Below, one piece after another: positions 47,994-58,823 of a stretch of DNA of 64,000 nt. Within the stretch, counting starts at the first letter, position 1, and the number at the start of each line of letters is the position of its first letter. A program made the translations under genes and the position numbers. The stretch lies in assembly GCA_020726505.1 (NCBI GenBank), contig JAHLEZ010000014.1, positions 2,108,001 through 2,172,000 on the forward strand, in the 5' to 3' direction. This stretch comes from Leptodontidium sp. MPI-SDFR-AT-0119 (taxonomy: Eukaryota; Ascomycota; Leotiomycetes; Helotiales; Leptodontidiaceae). The notes under the pieces were generated by a model. It was not told the DNA's origin, did no database searches, and saw only the letters and a program-made list of their open reading frames with translations.

Positions 47994-49867
47994 AAGAAGC
48001 AAGGTGCAGACATGGAAGTCATTTACGGCGTTTAGGATTGGCTGGCGCCAGAAAACAAGACAAGACCGGGATTGGCTGTATTATGGTTGCAGGTAGTTAG
48101 ATAAGTTTGGCGTGATTGAAAGTGAGTTAGATACCAGGAAATGAAGTAAGATCGCTTTCGTACCTATCATGCAGCCACTTTTCCGGGAGAACTTCATGTC
48201 CTCGCCAGATCTTGAAGCAGCAGAGCCAGATCGAGGCACCCAAAATTACCGGCTCGATCACAGCCAACAGCAGGGATGGACATCACCGGGGCAAAGGAAA
48301 AATTCAGGCGTAGATCCACACAAGCAAAATCCCCGAAGTGGGATTCACAGGAAGTGGACCACAAAGGGACGGCCCTCGGCAATTTTATCTTTGCTACAGA
48401 TCTCGATAGCCTAAAATCTAGTAATCCACTCGTAAGCATTGGGTCTTTAGAACCAGATCGAAGTGCAGAGGGGAGATGTCCCTGCTTGTCTCCTCTGACA
48501 CCGCCAGAGTCAGGCTCAGTAATTTAGACAGATACATGATAAACGATTGAGCCTGGAAGAGGGTTTGCGTTTGCGTTAAATTTGCTGCCACCAACTGCCT
48601 GGAGGGCGTCCGAGGAAAAGGTGGGGGATGACTTCACTTTTGCTTAGTAGGAGAATTGTCTTCGAAGAAGAAAGGAGGACACTGCATAAAAATCCATATC
48701 TTAAGACGGGATACAGAGGAACGAGGGATTTCTCGACATCCACTGAACTATCTTTGTTGTATTCCAACGGCATTCGAGTACACCGTTCCAAAGACTCCGA
48801 CATAGACTTCCCCTACTTTTGCCTTTGCAAGTCTACCTGACTTACATTCTAATTTGGAGTCAAGGTCCCCATCTGCATTAGGACAGTTGCCAGCTTAACT
48901 GTACAGCCGCGGGCTTTCCAGCTGAAAGCCGAGGAGAGCTAGTCCCTGCACAGACAAAACGGTTCTATCAAATCTTGACACCTAATGTTGAACGAACGTC
49001 GTAGCTTCTCATTTCGAGCGAATAATCCTCAAGCTCATGTACGTTCTCTGCAAAAGATCTTGCTAGAGGTTTTGCTTTAGTCCCATTACTGTAAAGGCTT
49101 ATCTTGCTGATCTTGAGGATGTGGATTTAGAATACCATAATGTTTGCTTTCTTCCAGGTTCGGAAGAGCTCAGTTTCTTGAAGCATTGAATTACTTGGCC
49201 ACTAGGGTTCTTTTCCGTACGGTGCCTATTTGTTATATGGTTCCCAGGCCAAGATAATTCTAGCTGGTTGAAAACTTGCACACGAGTTTCCCACTGCAAA
49301 AGTACGAAGTCTCGGAGCACGCCCTTACACGGCGGTCTTCATTCACCTCGAAAACACTTCAAAGTCGCCAAAACTAGCCAAAGTATCTCCTTAATCGGTT
49401 TTTATCCACAAGGCTCCGAAATTAGGCAAGCACGAGACAAATTTTCGTTGCGTTAGGCCTGGGTAAACAAAAACCAATTAAGCGAGAAGTACAAGAACCG
49501 CGTCACCTCGATCGAGTTAACCTTTCCTTCCTCCTCGAAACAGCAACACCAATATCGACTCGATCTCAATCACGCCGAATACAACTTGTTTGTCGCGCCT
49601 TGGTCTTGTACCATCTCGTATCGCGTAAGTGCCTTGCCTCCCTCTCCGTGTTGTTCTAGAGTCGCTAATATTTGCTATTGTCCAGATCGATCCTATTGTG
49701 CCAATATTGAATTCACCTTCGCGTGTTTTCAACTCGTCGCCTCATTGCCACATTGAAATTGCTAACGACGTCACGGTTTAATCACCATCCTTCCTCAACA
49801 TTACACCTCGCTAACATCAAGGTAGTTGACCCGGCCTCGGAAGAGAATCCCCATTGGTTTAGCCAAA
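47994..49867. other. Intergenic, about 1.9 kb
   Basis: No supported gene. C/T-rich leader sequence precedes the start at 49868. ORFs here are short and featureless. Confidence 0.45.
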
Positions 49868-50923
49868 ATGCCGCCAACCACTAGGTAATATGCCCAAATC
49901 CTTCTTATAAAATTCGAAAGCTAACTTTCTAAGGTCCCATGTTTCGCCTCCTCGGAAGAGAGTCACGATTATCCTCAACACCAAGTCTCGCCCAAGATTC
50001 ATGCGCAAGCTTCCTCTCGAATTGCGTGAGATGGTATACGAATACCTTCTTAGTAGGTTTTTCAATCTCCTTGCCGCTTATTTTCGTTTTTACAGGCATC
50101 ATTTCTAACGCTATTCGTCGTTCCAGTTCCCCGTACGATCGAAGTCGAATTCATGTCCAAGGAAGAAGCCGAAGCCCATGCTCAAGTCATCCAAAACGCC
50201 AGATTCAATGTCACCAGTCTCCTCAACAACAATGTCAGAAGCACACACCCTAAATATCTCATCCTCGATGAGGATTCTACAGATACCGATTTCCGCCCAA
50301 CGAAGAAAACACTAGTTCCAAACTTCAAGTTCGCCAACACCTCCAAGAACACACTAGTCCTCCACGCCATCAACCGAGAAACCCGCCAATTCGCCCTCAA
50401 GCACCACAACCACATTTTCAAGACCAGTTCATCATCCACCGGCTTACTGTTCAACTTCAACTTAGACATTCTTGCCTTCACGACCCAACTCAACAGCAGT
50501 GCTAACGAGAGAAAATATCAGTTTGTCGACCGAAAGAGTTTCCAAGTTGATATCGCCCGGATCCAGAACATGGCTTGCCTCTTCTACTGTCACTACAAGG
50601 AGCTGGATAAGGTCCACCGAGGTATCCCCAATGCCCGATCCTTCGTGACACGCTTCACTTCTCTCAAGAAGGCCATCGTCACTCTCCCTCTCGAGCATTT
50701 GAACTATTGCAATTCCTGCAAGGGCGGTGACTATGGCAATGACACTGCTGAAGCTATCCAGGCACACCGAAACATCAACCATGCGCATAGCCACTTCGAT
50801 GAGCTGAAGCAGAAGATGAAAGATGCAGGTATCCAGTGGATTGTCCCAGAGCTCATCTACCAGACACACTGCTTCCAACAACGCTGGCCTCTGGTCCTGA
50901 AGGATCTCAAGAAGTCATCCTGA
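49868..50923 (+). CDS. F-box/2EXR-like hypothetical protein
   Basis: Exons 49868-49884, 49934-50052 and 50127-50923 give 310 aa; exon 1 is only 17 nt (MPPTT plus two bases). Introns are 49 and 74 nt, GT-AG, all in phase. The conserved piece is RKLPLELREMVYEYLL (about 33-48), the 'LP.ELR..I...L' element of fungal 2EXR/F-box-like proteins, followed by IPRTIEVEF. The rest has VLHAINRETRQFALKHHN, typical of the same group (hydrophobic strand, 'N.E.R...L'). Such proteins are abundant in Pezizomycotina; some act in SCF complexes, but no partner can be inferred here. Confidence 0.83.
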
Positions 50924-52067
50924 TCGCAGCTCTTCCAAGTTCCCTTTCGTCGGTTTCTTGATGCTATTTACTGACGGACTGGTACAGATCCTCCCTCATC
51001 CGACGCATGGCATACATTTGTCACCACCTGAGTCTAGGGCCCATGTCCTTAAGATGGCATACTTGGTTTTTCCTGCTGAGTATCTTCTTCCTCTTGTCAT
51101 CCAGCACAAATGTGCCAAGTCCGCTCAAGTCTACTACTACACACTTTTCATACACATCCAAAAGTATCCCAATGTTTCAGGGCTTTCCACTCATCAAGAC
51201 CTCTTCTCAACTTAAAATTTTCACATCCTCCCTTCTCTACCACCCAAGGCATCTGCTGTGCAGGACTGACTTAAGTGCAAGAGGAAGAAACACCCTCCCC
51301 CAAACAAATATACCGCACGAAAGAGAATGTCACATTCCCTTCCATTGTACACATGAATTGCCATGCCATTTTTCATTTTTGTTCTTTCCCCCTTTTTTCA
51401 CAGATCCACCCAAACGAGGAATAATAGCTGTCAGGGTAAGATTCTTCGATTTCTGGGTTACCAACCGACCAATTGGTATGTTTGTTAGATAGATAGGGAG
51501 CGAACGAGGTATTGCGACGAGGAGAATGAAAAGCATTAGAAAAAGAGACTGCATCCTTGATTTAGTTGAATAGGAAGTGATAGGACATAACTCCTTGCGT
51601 CTGATTTCACTAACACTAAGTAGTTTTAGCATTCTCCCACTGCCAACAGCACCAACAGACTCTTGTTGAACCTCACCAAGAGATCCCCTTCAACAACGCC
51701 TTCGTTTCCAGCAGCTAGATATCGAGCAAATAGGTACAAACAGCTGCATCCCGTGACGTGGTCGTCAAGCTCCTTCATTGCCCGCCTCAATACCTTAATC
51801 TCACATACTTTAGGTCAATCGCCCTGTGATCGAGGCGAACCGTCTTACTGATTTGCTTATCTTGAAAATAGTTCCTCTTTGTTGTTTTATACAATCAAAT
51901 TTCGGAAGCCAGAACGAACATATGCGCTTTACTTTGCGGGTCTTCTCAATCCCATTCCTTTTAAGCTTTCCCCTTATAGCCTGCTAGTACCCTATATAAA
52001 GTAGTTTAGTGTAAATACCGTCTAATGAATGGCTGCTTGCAGCGAAATGGGTGGAAAGGAACTGCTT
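50924..52067. other. Intergenic, left border of the accessory cluster
   Basis: No supported gene; short ORFs only, some AT-rich. Marks the change from housekeeping genes to the oxidoreductase cluster. Confidence 0.45.
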
Positions 52068-52902
52068 TCAGTTTGTAGGTAGTTTATGAGGGCCTGCTGA
52101 ATCTAGAAAGGTAGAACAGGAGAGCAAGAGATGGGGGACTCGAACCTTGATTACGTCCTTCGACAGGTTCTCAGTGTCGCAAAACGGACAGGCAAGGAGG
52201 CCAAATTGCTCACAGGGACATTCGGGAACAACGGCGCAGAAATGTGTTTCCAAAATGGCTTGCAGGTCTCCAGCGAATCCAAACTCGCCTTCAAAAGGGT
52301 TCTGGGTCTGGGCTGTTGGAGTTGACGAATGCGAAGACGAGGGAGGCGACTCTTGTTCAGGCTGGTTTTGGGGCCAGTAACTACTTGGGGACACCTCCGA
52401 CCGAGCTCTTACTTTCCTAGGTAATGTAGAATATATCAGCCGCCTTGTCCTGTTCTGTTTGCATCTGAACAGCGAGCTTGAAGTTGGATCGAACGCAAGG
52501 CGCTCTGGTAAGGCGATCGTTACCTACTTACTTCTGGCGACGACTCATGGGCTTCACACAACAGACGTCGTCTTGTGCGCAATGGTAGCAGGGCGAACCT
52601 ATCAACGCAACATTGCATCTGGTTTTCCGAGCTCTGCAGCTCAGGCAGGCCCAAGTAGCCTTGGATCTCCCCCGGTTCTGGATGCGTTTCGCTGATCCTG
52701 AAGGCTTGGTCTTAGCCTCCACTTCCCCTGATCTCTTCATCTCCCTCTCCGTAGTCAGAGTCTCAATCTCCGCAGTTAGGGGACTACTCGTAGGGGGGGA
52801 AACCGCCAAGCCCAAACTGCTGGTAGAGGAGCTCCAGTTCCTCGTTGTCCATTTCTCGGTTGTCAAGTCGTGCGAAACCGTCGCATGACAAATGTCCTTC
52901 AT
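52068..52902 (-). CDS. Small Zn2Cys6 transcription factor, candidate cluster regulator
   Basis: Exons 52902-52532 and 52416-52068 (intron 115 nt, phase 2) give 239 aa. The zinc cluster is C86-x2-C89-x6-C96-x8-C105-x2-C108-x5/6-C114 or C115 (ACLSCRARKTRC, SPCYHC), preceded by a basic stretch (AKRIQNRGRSK). The C-terminus has a second Cys-rich patch (FCAVVPECPCEQFGLLACPFC), and no fungal-specific middle homology region is visible, so it is short for a Zn2Cys6 regulator. Met55 is an alternative start. The region near the stop could contain another intron, so the last residues are uncertain. It is divergent from BVMO1 with 369 bp between starts. That position and the repeated motif in between suggest it controls the cluster (inference). 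Confidence 0.75.
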
Positions 52903-53002
52903 AGATAGATAGCCGAGGGCCCAGAGTTTCCTTACCTAGGTAGGTACTAGGTTCCCATACAAGTACAGTACTGCAAGTCCGCTATTGATTTGGGCTTGCG
53001 GT

Positions 53003-53022
53003 GCTGACAACGCGGGGCTGAC
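53003..53022. promoter_or_regulatory. Candidate operator: GCTGAC-N8-GCTGAC
   Basis: Two identical GCTGAC hexamers 8 bp apart between the Zn2Cys6 gene and BVMO1. Each is preceded by CGG plus one base (GCGGTGCTGAC at 52998, GCGGGGCTGAC at 53012). The same arrangement recurs in the other cluster promoters. Confidence 0.6.
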
Positions 53023-53271
53023 TCGACAGTACAGCACGACGGGGTGGGGTGAAGCATGGTTGACACGAAGAGATCCAGGACCTCTATCACTCAGACCTAG
53101 AGGTCTAGAAATTAGACCGAAAGTGATGACGTCTCGCCCGCCTCGTACTTTCCATGTTCCCTTCTTTCCTTGACTCGAAATTGTTCATACTCTTATAGCA
53201 GCATAAGTTTCCAAATACCTGCGCCACTTCACCTCATCCACCAACCCCGTGACCATTCGCAGATACTCTCA

Positions 53272-55520
53272 ATGCCTCATCAAGACAGCCCGCGCCGTGA
53301 AAGAGGCTCAAACAATGGATCTGTGACCAAAGATATGCCGAAATCCAGGGAAATTGGCCGGTCTTCGCTTTACGGAGACTATCACAGTTACGACTCAAGT
53401 CAACGCCCACTCCACGTGGTAATTGCAGGAGCTGGTCCCTCGGGCATAGCTATGGCTATTGAACTGATGAGCCTCCCGAACGTAACTTTTGAAGTTTTCG
53501 AAAAGAACCCCGAGGTGGGCGGCACCTGGTTCGAGAACAAGTACATAGGAGCAGCATGCGATATTGCAAGTCACGCGTACCAGTACACGTTTGCTTCGAA
53601 CCACGATTGGAGCTCGCAGTACGTTGATGATCAGATTTGTTTGATTGTGGTCATCTACTAATACATTAAAGCTTCTCTCCCGCTCCTGAAATTTTCAAGT
53701 ATTTCAAGGGTGTAGCAGAAAAGTTCAAAATTCTCGAGCACATACACTTGAACACAAGGATACTCTCTGCTACGTTCAACGAAACAACGGGCCGATGGAG
53801 ACTCTGCGCATCTAGTGTAGATAAAGATGGAAAGAGAGAGTTAGAGGCAGATGTCTTCATCAATGCTACAGGGATCCTGAATAAATGGAAATGGCCGGAC
53901 ATTGCAGGCTTGCAGAGTTTCACAGGTTCCAAACTTCATACAGCCAACTGGGTAAGTACAGTACATCGTTACCATGCGATCTCCTATTGTTGATAAAGGA
54001 AATAGGATACTTCGTGGGACTGGCAAGGCAAAAGTGTCGCCGTGATTGGATCTGGAGCAACAGGAATTCAAGTTGTGCCAAAATTACAACCAACAGTCAA
54101 GAGCTTGGAGGTCTACGTGAGATCGCCAACATACATTCTTCCAAGTGTAGGCTTTGGTGTCGAATCTTCGACTTTTAATAAGCCGTGTGAGTCAAATTTC
54201 CTACCACATCACGGAATTTTATGAGCTAATGGCAAAGCAGATACCAAGGAGGAAAAGATTCGCTTCAAGAGCGATAAGAAGTACTACAGAGAGTTTCGGA
54301 AGGCAATTGAGCAGCAGATGAACGAGAATTTTGCAGCAAGTATCCAGAACTCCACTGCTCAAATAGAAGGGCGCCAGGTATGTGTCAGCGATGCTAATTT
54401 TGGATAATCTGCTGACAACAAAAGTGGGCAGAAAATATGATGCGTAAGTACATCAAATCTGAGGAACTTCAGAAGAAATTGATCCCCAAGCAAGTCTCCA
54501 TTCACTCTATATTTCGAACTCGAGCTGACTTCCATAGATGGGAACTTGGATGTCGAAGATTGACCCCAGGCAAGCCTTACCTTGATGCAGTGCAACAAGA
54601 GAACGTGGACATTGTGACCTCGCCAATTGATCGCATCATCGAGGACGGAATCCGGACCACGGATGGCAGGATTCACCGCCTCGATGCCATCGTGTGTGCA
54701 ACCGGATTTGATACTTCTTTTACGCCTGCGTTTGAGTTACGCGGATTGAAGAACCAGAACCTGAAAATGATGTGGTCTCAAAACCCGGCAGAGGCATACA
54801 TGGGAATTGCCGTTTCTGGATTTCCCAATTACTGGAGTGAGATTTCTCCAACAGCCTGTCATTTTTTGACTTATTTTAATCCTGCTTCTAGCTTTCTTGG
54901 GGCCAAATACGCCAATTGCGAATGGGTCGCTCATTCCATGCATTGAGTGGAGGTAATTGTCACCTCGGACTTGGATGCTGTTGCTAATTTGGCCGTGATA
55001 AGTGCGAAGTATGTCGTTCAAGCATTGAGAAAGATGCAAACCGAACAAATCAAGAGCATGAGCATCAAAAAGCACATACAGGATGCATTCAACGAGTACA
55101 CACAAGCAGTACATAAAGATCTAGTATGGACAGGTTCTTGTCGTAGTTGGTGTAAGATTCATTCCGCCCTGTACACTAAACATTCTTGAATGAAAGCTGA
55201 TTATGTACAGACAAGGATAATAAATCGAACAAGGTTACTGCTGTGTGGCCTGGCTCCAGCATACATTTTATGGACGTTGTGAAAATCCCAAGGTGGGAGG
55301 ATTATGAAATTGAGTATATGAATGTGAGTCTCCTCTAATCAGGTGCCGTCAATTATTCCAACTGACTCTGCAGGAAAACCCATTCATGTTCATGGGCAAT
55401 GGCATCTCCGCCAGAGAAGCTAACAAAGAAGACCTAACTTATTGTGAGCAATGCTTGATTCTTTTTTTGGCGCCTCAAGCAGATCAGCTGACAGAATGCT
55501 TAGACTTGAATGAAATATGA
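53272..55520 (+). CDS. Baeyer-Villiger-type flavin monooxygenase (BVMO1)
   Basis: Eleven exons join in phase to 572 aa: 53272-53618, 53672-53951, 54006-54186, 54241-54377, 54425-54489, 54538-54836, 54892-54952, 55003-55151, 55211-55323, 55374-55443, 55504-55520. FAD site G53-A-G-P-S-G58; GGTWFENKY at 83-91; NADPH site G224-S-G-A-T-G229. The BVMO fingerprint F-x-G-x3-H-x3-W-D is complete at 199-210, split by an intron between W209 and D210. C-terminal family blocks follow: CRRLTPG, CATGFD, YWTFLGPNTP, PRWEDYE, ending DLTYYLNEI. Such enzymes insert oxygen next to a ketone to give an ester or lactone. Intron 5 (54490-54537) has a GC donor, is 48 nt, in frame and stop-free. In the GGxW block Pro is replaced by Ile (KYIGAACD). 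Confidence 0.92.
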
Positions 55521-56099
55521 GTGCATTGTTTATAGAACTAGTAGCGGAGCTAGGTCCACAAGAAGTCTTGAGTTGAAGTCGGTTTGTATGGGAGAAATAT
55601 CAAGCTATATCAATTGCACCACACTCAGTTCCTCAGTCACTTGGTAAACTTTTTTACTACGACCCTCGGAACCCAAATTCTTTTAATGTAGTTCTATGCT
55701 TCAACTGGTGTTTTTAGGGGACCAAAATGAATTGGCCAACACCATCGCCGTATGATTTCAATTATCAGAACTAGCTAGCCTCCAGGCCCTCCACCACTCG
55801 CCCGCTGTGGCAGCGGAGTTCTGGCACATTTCACCACCAACCTGGCAGACTTTGATTAATCTCCTTTCAAACTACTATTTAACCAGAATTAATGAATGTC
55901 AATCTCGTGCCGTTCCCGGTCTGGAATGAAATGAATACGTCACGATGCCACAGGCAGCATTTCCAGTCTATGTACTTGGCTCCTGTCTTTCTGGCACTGT
56001 CTGCTATCACGGAAACTACTAATTTCGGCTATGCGAGTGCTAAAATTCAATGACTACCATCTACGGTCTCATAGTACAAGACCTTTTCTCCATTCTTTC
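55521..56099. other. Intergenic between convergent BVMO1 and SDR1
   Basis: 3' flanking sequence of both genes; nothing else seen. Confidence 0.5.
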
Positions 56100-57053
56100 T
56101 CATCCCTCGTGCTCAAGCTTCCCCACATCAATACCTGTTGCACTCTTGATAGAATATGACACCATGTCCAAGCAATCCGTCGGTATGTATACATCCTCAG
56201 TTGTGCCCATTACATCGCTGAAGTGCGCAAGGTAACCCTCAGCTGTCTCCTCGTTGACATGTCCTTGATATGTGGCCAAAGTTGTTCTCGCAGCTCTGCC
56301 CCCGCCGACACTAAACAACTCCCCAGATACAGAACATTCTTCAGCAGCTAAAGCGCAGACAAACGGTGCCACCTTATAGGTTGGGAAATGCCCATGAGTG
56401 ATGCGTTTGATAAGCGGAGACAGATCTGACATTCTTGAAACGGCAGAGGGAAGCACACCGTTGATCTTGATCCCATGCTTTGGCGAGAACTTCCCAAGAT
56501 CTTTCGTCAAAGCAAAGACGGCACCTTTCGAGGAAGCATAACCTCCGTCTCCGCCACCACCAAATCCATAGATCGAGTCCGAAGAAGTATTGATGATTCT
56601 TCCGTAGCCTTGTTTCTCCATGATCGGATAGACGGCGCTGACGAGCAAGATAGTCCCGAGCGCAGCGATCTCCCAAACCCGTCGGAACGAGTCAACGTTG
56701 ACATTGTCGTGAGCACTCATCTGGCCTGCTGCTCCGGCATTGTTGACCAAAATATGCACTGTGCCGAAGTGTTTTACAGCATCTTGAACAATCTCTTGGA
56801 CCTCGGATTGCTGCGAAACATCGTGGCCATCTGCTGTTGCAACCCCACCCCGCTCAACAATCTCATCGACAACGCTTTGAGCGCGGGAGACATCTCCTCT
56901 ACACCCCTCCAAATCTCCTCCGTAGTCATTCACAACAACCTTTGCGCCGTATGATGCCAAGAGAAGTGCGTATTCCCGACCTAGGCCACCACCGGCACCG
57001 GTGACAATGGCCACTTTGTCTTTCAAAGATGTGAGTCGGGCAAAATTCGCCAT
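56100..57053 (-). CDS. SDR1: short-chain dehydrogenase, MFE-2/17beta-HSD4-like
   Basis: Intronless, 317 aa from MANFARL at 57053 (an in-frame start 14 codons upstream is less likely). Motifs: TGAGGGLGREYALLLA, VVVNDYGGDLEG, NNAGAAG, active-site Ser in INTSSDSIYG and YASSK. The VNDYGG...SVVDEIVERGG segment is typical of the dehydrogenase unit of peroxisomal multifunctional enzyme type 2, but only this domain is present: there is no hydratase, no SCP2 domain and no C-terminal SKL-type signal. It probably oxidises a hydroxy group to a ketone with NAD+ (inferred from the family). It is divergent from SDR2 with 429 bp between starts. Confidence 0.88.
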   Translation of the reverse strand: MANFARLTSLKDKVAIVTGAGGGLGREYALLLASYGAKVVVNDYGGDLEGCRGDVSRAQSVVDEIVERGGVATADGHDVSQQSEVQEIVQDAVKHFGTVHILVNNAGAAGQMSAHDNVNVDSFRRVWEIAALGTILLVSAVYPIMEKQGYGRIINTSSDSIYGFGGGGDGGYASSKGAVFALTKDLGKFSPKHGIKINGVLPSAVSRMSDLSPLIKRITHGHFPTYKVAPFVCALAAEECSVSGELFSVGGGRAARTTLATYQGHVNEETAEGYLAHFSDVMGTTEDVYIPTDCLDMVSYSIKSATGIDVGKLEHEG

Positions 57054-57226
57054 TGTCGTGTTGTCTGTGAGACTTAGGCTTAAGGTTTGTTGCAATGAGG
57101 CTTGGAGAAGGTCGAAAATGACTTGACTCTATCAGATTGTCTGAAGAGAAGGACAGGCTTGATTTTCTTCTTGGTGTGTTCTTCCGAACAAATTCATTCG
57201 GGTGACTTTATCCTATCCCTGACGAA

Positions 57227-57247
57227 GTCAGCGAAAGCAGTGTCAGC
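57227..57247. promoter_or_regulatory. Candidate operator: GTCAGC-N9-GTCAGC
   Basis: Two GTCAGC copies 9 bp apart in the SDR1/SDR2 divergent promoter. On the opposite strand this is GCTGAC-N9-GCTGAC, the same element as in the other cluster promoters but with one extra spacer base. Confidence 0.55.
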
Positions 57248-57482
57248 GGGGCAATGTCAACAATAGATTCCATTCCATTGGAAAGGGGGCGGTGCAGTGC
57301 GGGGTCATTGGCTCCCCCACACTTCTCAACCGAAGCCAAGCGAGCCTGAAGAGGTGGCATAGAGTAGAGATATTTACAGTATTTATTCGGTACTATAATC
57401 CTCACTCTGAAGGGAGAAAAGTAAAAAGGAAAGGCCCTTCATATTTCAGGGCTTTCTTCATTTCAGTTCATCCTTTGACAGT

Positions 57483-58364
57483 ATGACATCAATCTCAGCT
57501 CCCACGCCAGAAGCAGTTTCGCCAGCAGTGAAGGACAAGGTCATCATCATCACTGGAGCAGCAAGCGGGATTGGATTTGCAACAGCACGTCTGTTCGCAA
57601 GTCTAGGAGCTCAGGTTGTGATCGCGGATCTAGATGAGGACACCGGAACACAGGCAGCGAGGGAGATCGGACATAATTGCGCCTTCATCAAGTGTGATGT
57701 TACGTTTTGGCAGGAGCAGTTAGATCTGTTCCGAGTTACACAGTCGAAGTACGGCAAAATCGATGTCGTGGTGTGCAACGCCGGCATAGATCCAGAAATT
57801 GTATCTGCAGGACCGTCGACCGAGAAAGCAGTCAGGGAGGCCAAAAGCCAAGTCGGATTCAACTTCTTAGCAGATGAAGTCGATGAGGAAATGGGCGGGT
57901 TGCTAAAGCGTCCATCAACTGTGGTGTTGGACGTCAATGTTTCGGGGGTGATATATGGAATCAAACTGGCTGTTCACTATATGAGCAAGGCAGGAGGTGG
58001 TAGAATCATTGTGATTGGTTCAGCAGCTTCATATGTTGCTGTTCCTGAACAATCTATCTATTGTGCTTCAAAGCATGCAGTCCTTGGGCTAGTCCGAGCA
58101 ACTTCCAACCGGGCAGAAATGAAGGAGAACAACATATCCGTCTCAATGGTTGCTCCATGGTTAACAGCTACTCCCATGACGAATGGAATTGACCCTAAGT
58201 TGAATGTGCTGGCAAGCACAAGTGTGGATGTTGGTTGGGCAGTTGCATTTATGGCAACTATGCCGCTGAAAGAGGTCAACGGGAAGAGCATATGGGTGCA
58301 GGGGCAGTCTTATACTGAGGTCGAAGATAGTATCTCTGAATGTTACAGCCAGTTGATCAGATGA
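57483..58364 (+). CDS. SDR2: classical short-chain dehydrogenase
   Basis: Intronless, 293 aa, single ATG. Motifs: TGAASGIGFATARLFA (NAD-binding), VVIADLD (acidic residue after strand 2, favouring NAD(H)), CNAGID, Ser in VIGSAASYVAV, YCASKHAVLG. An insertion between strand 4 and helix 4 (EIVSAGPSTEKAVREAK... EEMGGLLKRP) is longer than usual. It ends at LIR with no targeting signal. Together with SDR1 it could supply alcohol/ketone interconversion for the two BVMOs. Divergent from SDR1; 459 bp upstream of the hydrolase in the same orientation. Confidence 0.9.
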   Translation: MTSISAPTPEAVSPAVKDKVIIITGAASGIGFATARLFASLGAQVVIADLDEDTGTQAAREIGHNCAFIKCDVTFWQEQLDLFRVTQSKYGKIDVVVCNAGIDPEIVSAGPSTEKAVREAKSQVGFNFLADEVDEEMGGLLKRPSTVVLDVNVSGVIYGIKLAVHYMSKAGGGRIIVIGSAASYVAVPEQSIYCASKHAVLGLVRATSNRAEMKENNISVSMVAPWLTATPMTNGIDPKLNVLASTSVDVGWAVAFMATMPLKEVNGKSIWVQGQSYTEVEDSISECYSQLIR

Positions 58365-58823
58365 CGGTCAGATCCAAGCGCACAGAATTTCATCACTTTA
58401 TACACATGGCTAAAGCTTTGCGTTCAACAAGGACTCTCCACCATCCCGCATTTGCTGAAGTACAAAGTGCCTTTGGGCCTCTTACGGTTTTAGACTAATC
58501 AATCTCGTTCTCCAAATTCTAGACCCTCTCCTTGACTATCTCGGGGAGCCACATTAAGCCATCCAAGCTGACATCGCCTAGCTGACACGTTAATCATGAC
58601 ACAATTGCCAACAAACTCCACTTACTCGAAAAACTGACTCCTCAAGCCAACAAGCTAAAGATCTTATTTCTAGAGGCTTTTGTGGCTAACAGCATGAAAT
58701 ACGCTAGGTACTCTTTCTTACTTGGTGTTACGAGAGCGTGGTGTTTTCAAGGCTTGATTTGTTCTGCCAGTCTTCTCGCGTGGTCACAAGTATTCCAAGT
58801 CTGTCGTTCATGAACAATTGAGA
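58365..58823. other. SDR2-to-hydrolase spacer with hydrolase promoter
   Basis: SDR2 3' flank then the hydrolase promoter, containing the GCTGAC repeat at 58567-58586 (listed separately). No other gene. Confidence 0.5.
58567..58586. promoter_or_regulatory. Candidate operator: GCTGAC-N8-GCTGAC
   Basis: Perfect direct repeat, 8 bp spacer, 238 bp upstream of the hydrolase start. The second copy reads CCTAGCTGACACG, nearly matching the reverse complement of the MFS/BVMO2 site (CCTAGCTGACTCG). Confidence 0.6.

Noticed and set aside
52130..52160. GGTTCGAGTCC-like B box on the minus strand
   Set aside because: Inside the Zn2Cys6 coding exon with no tRNA cloverleaf around it.
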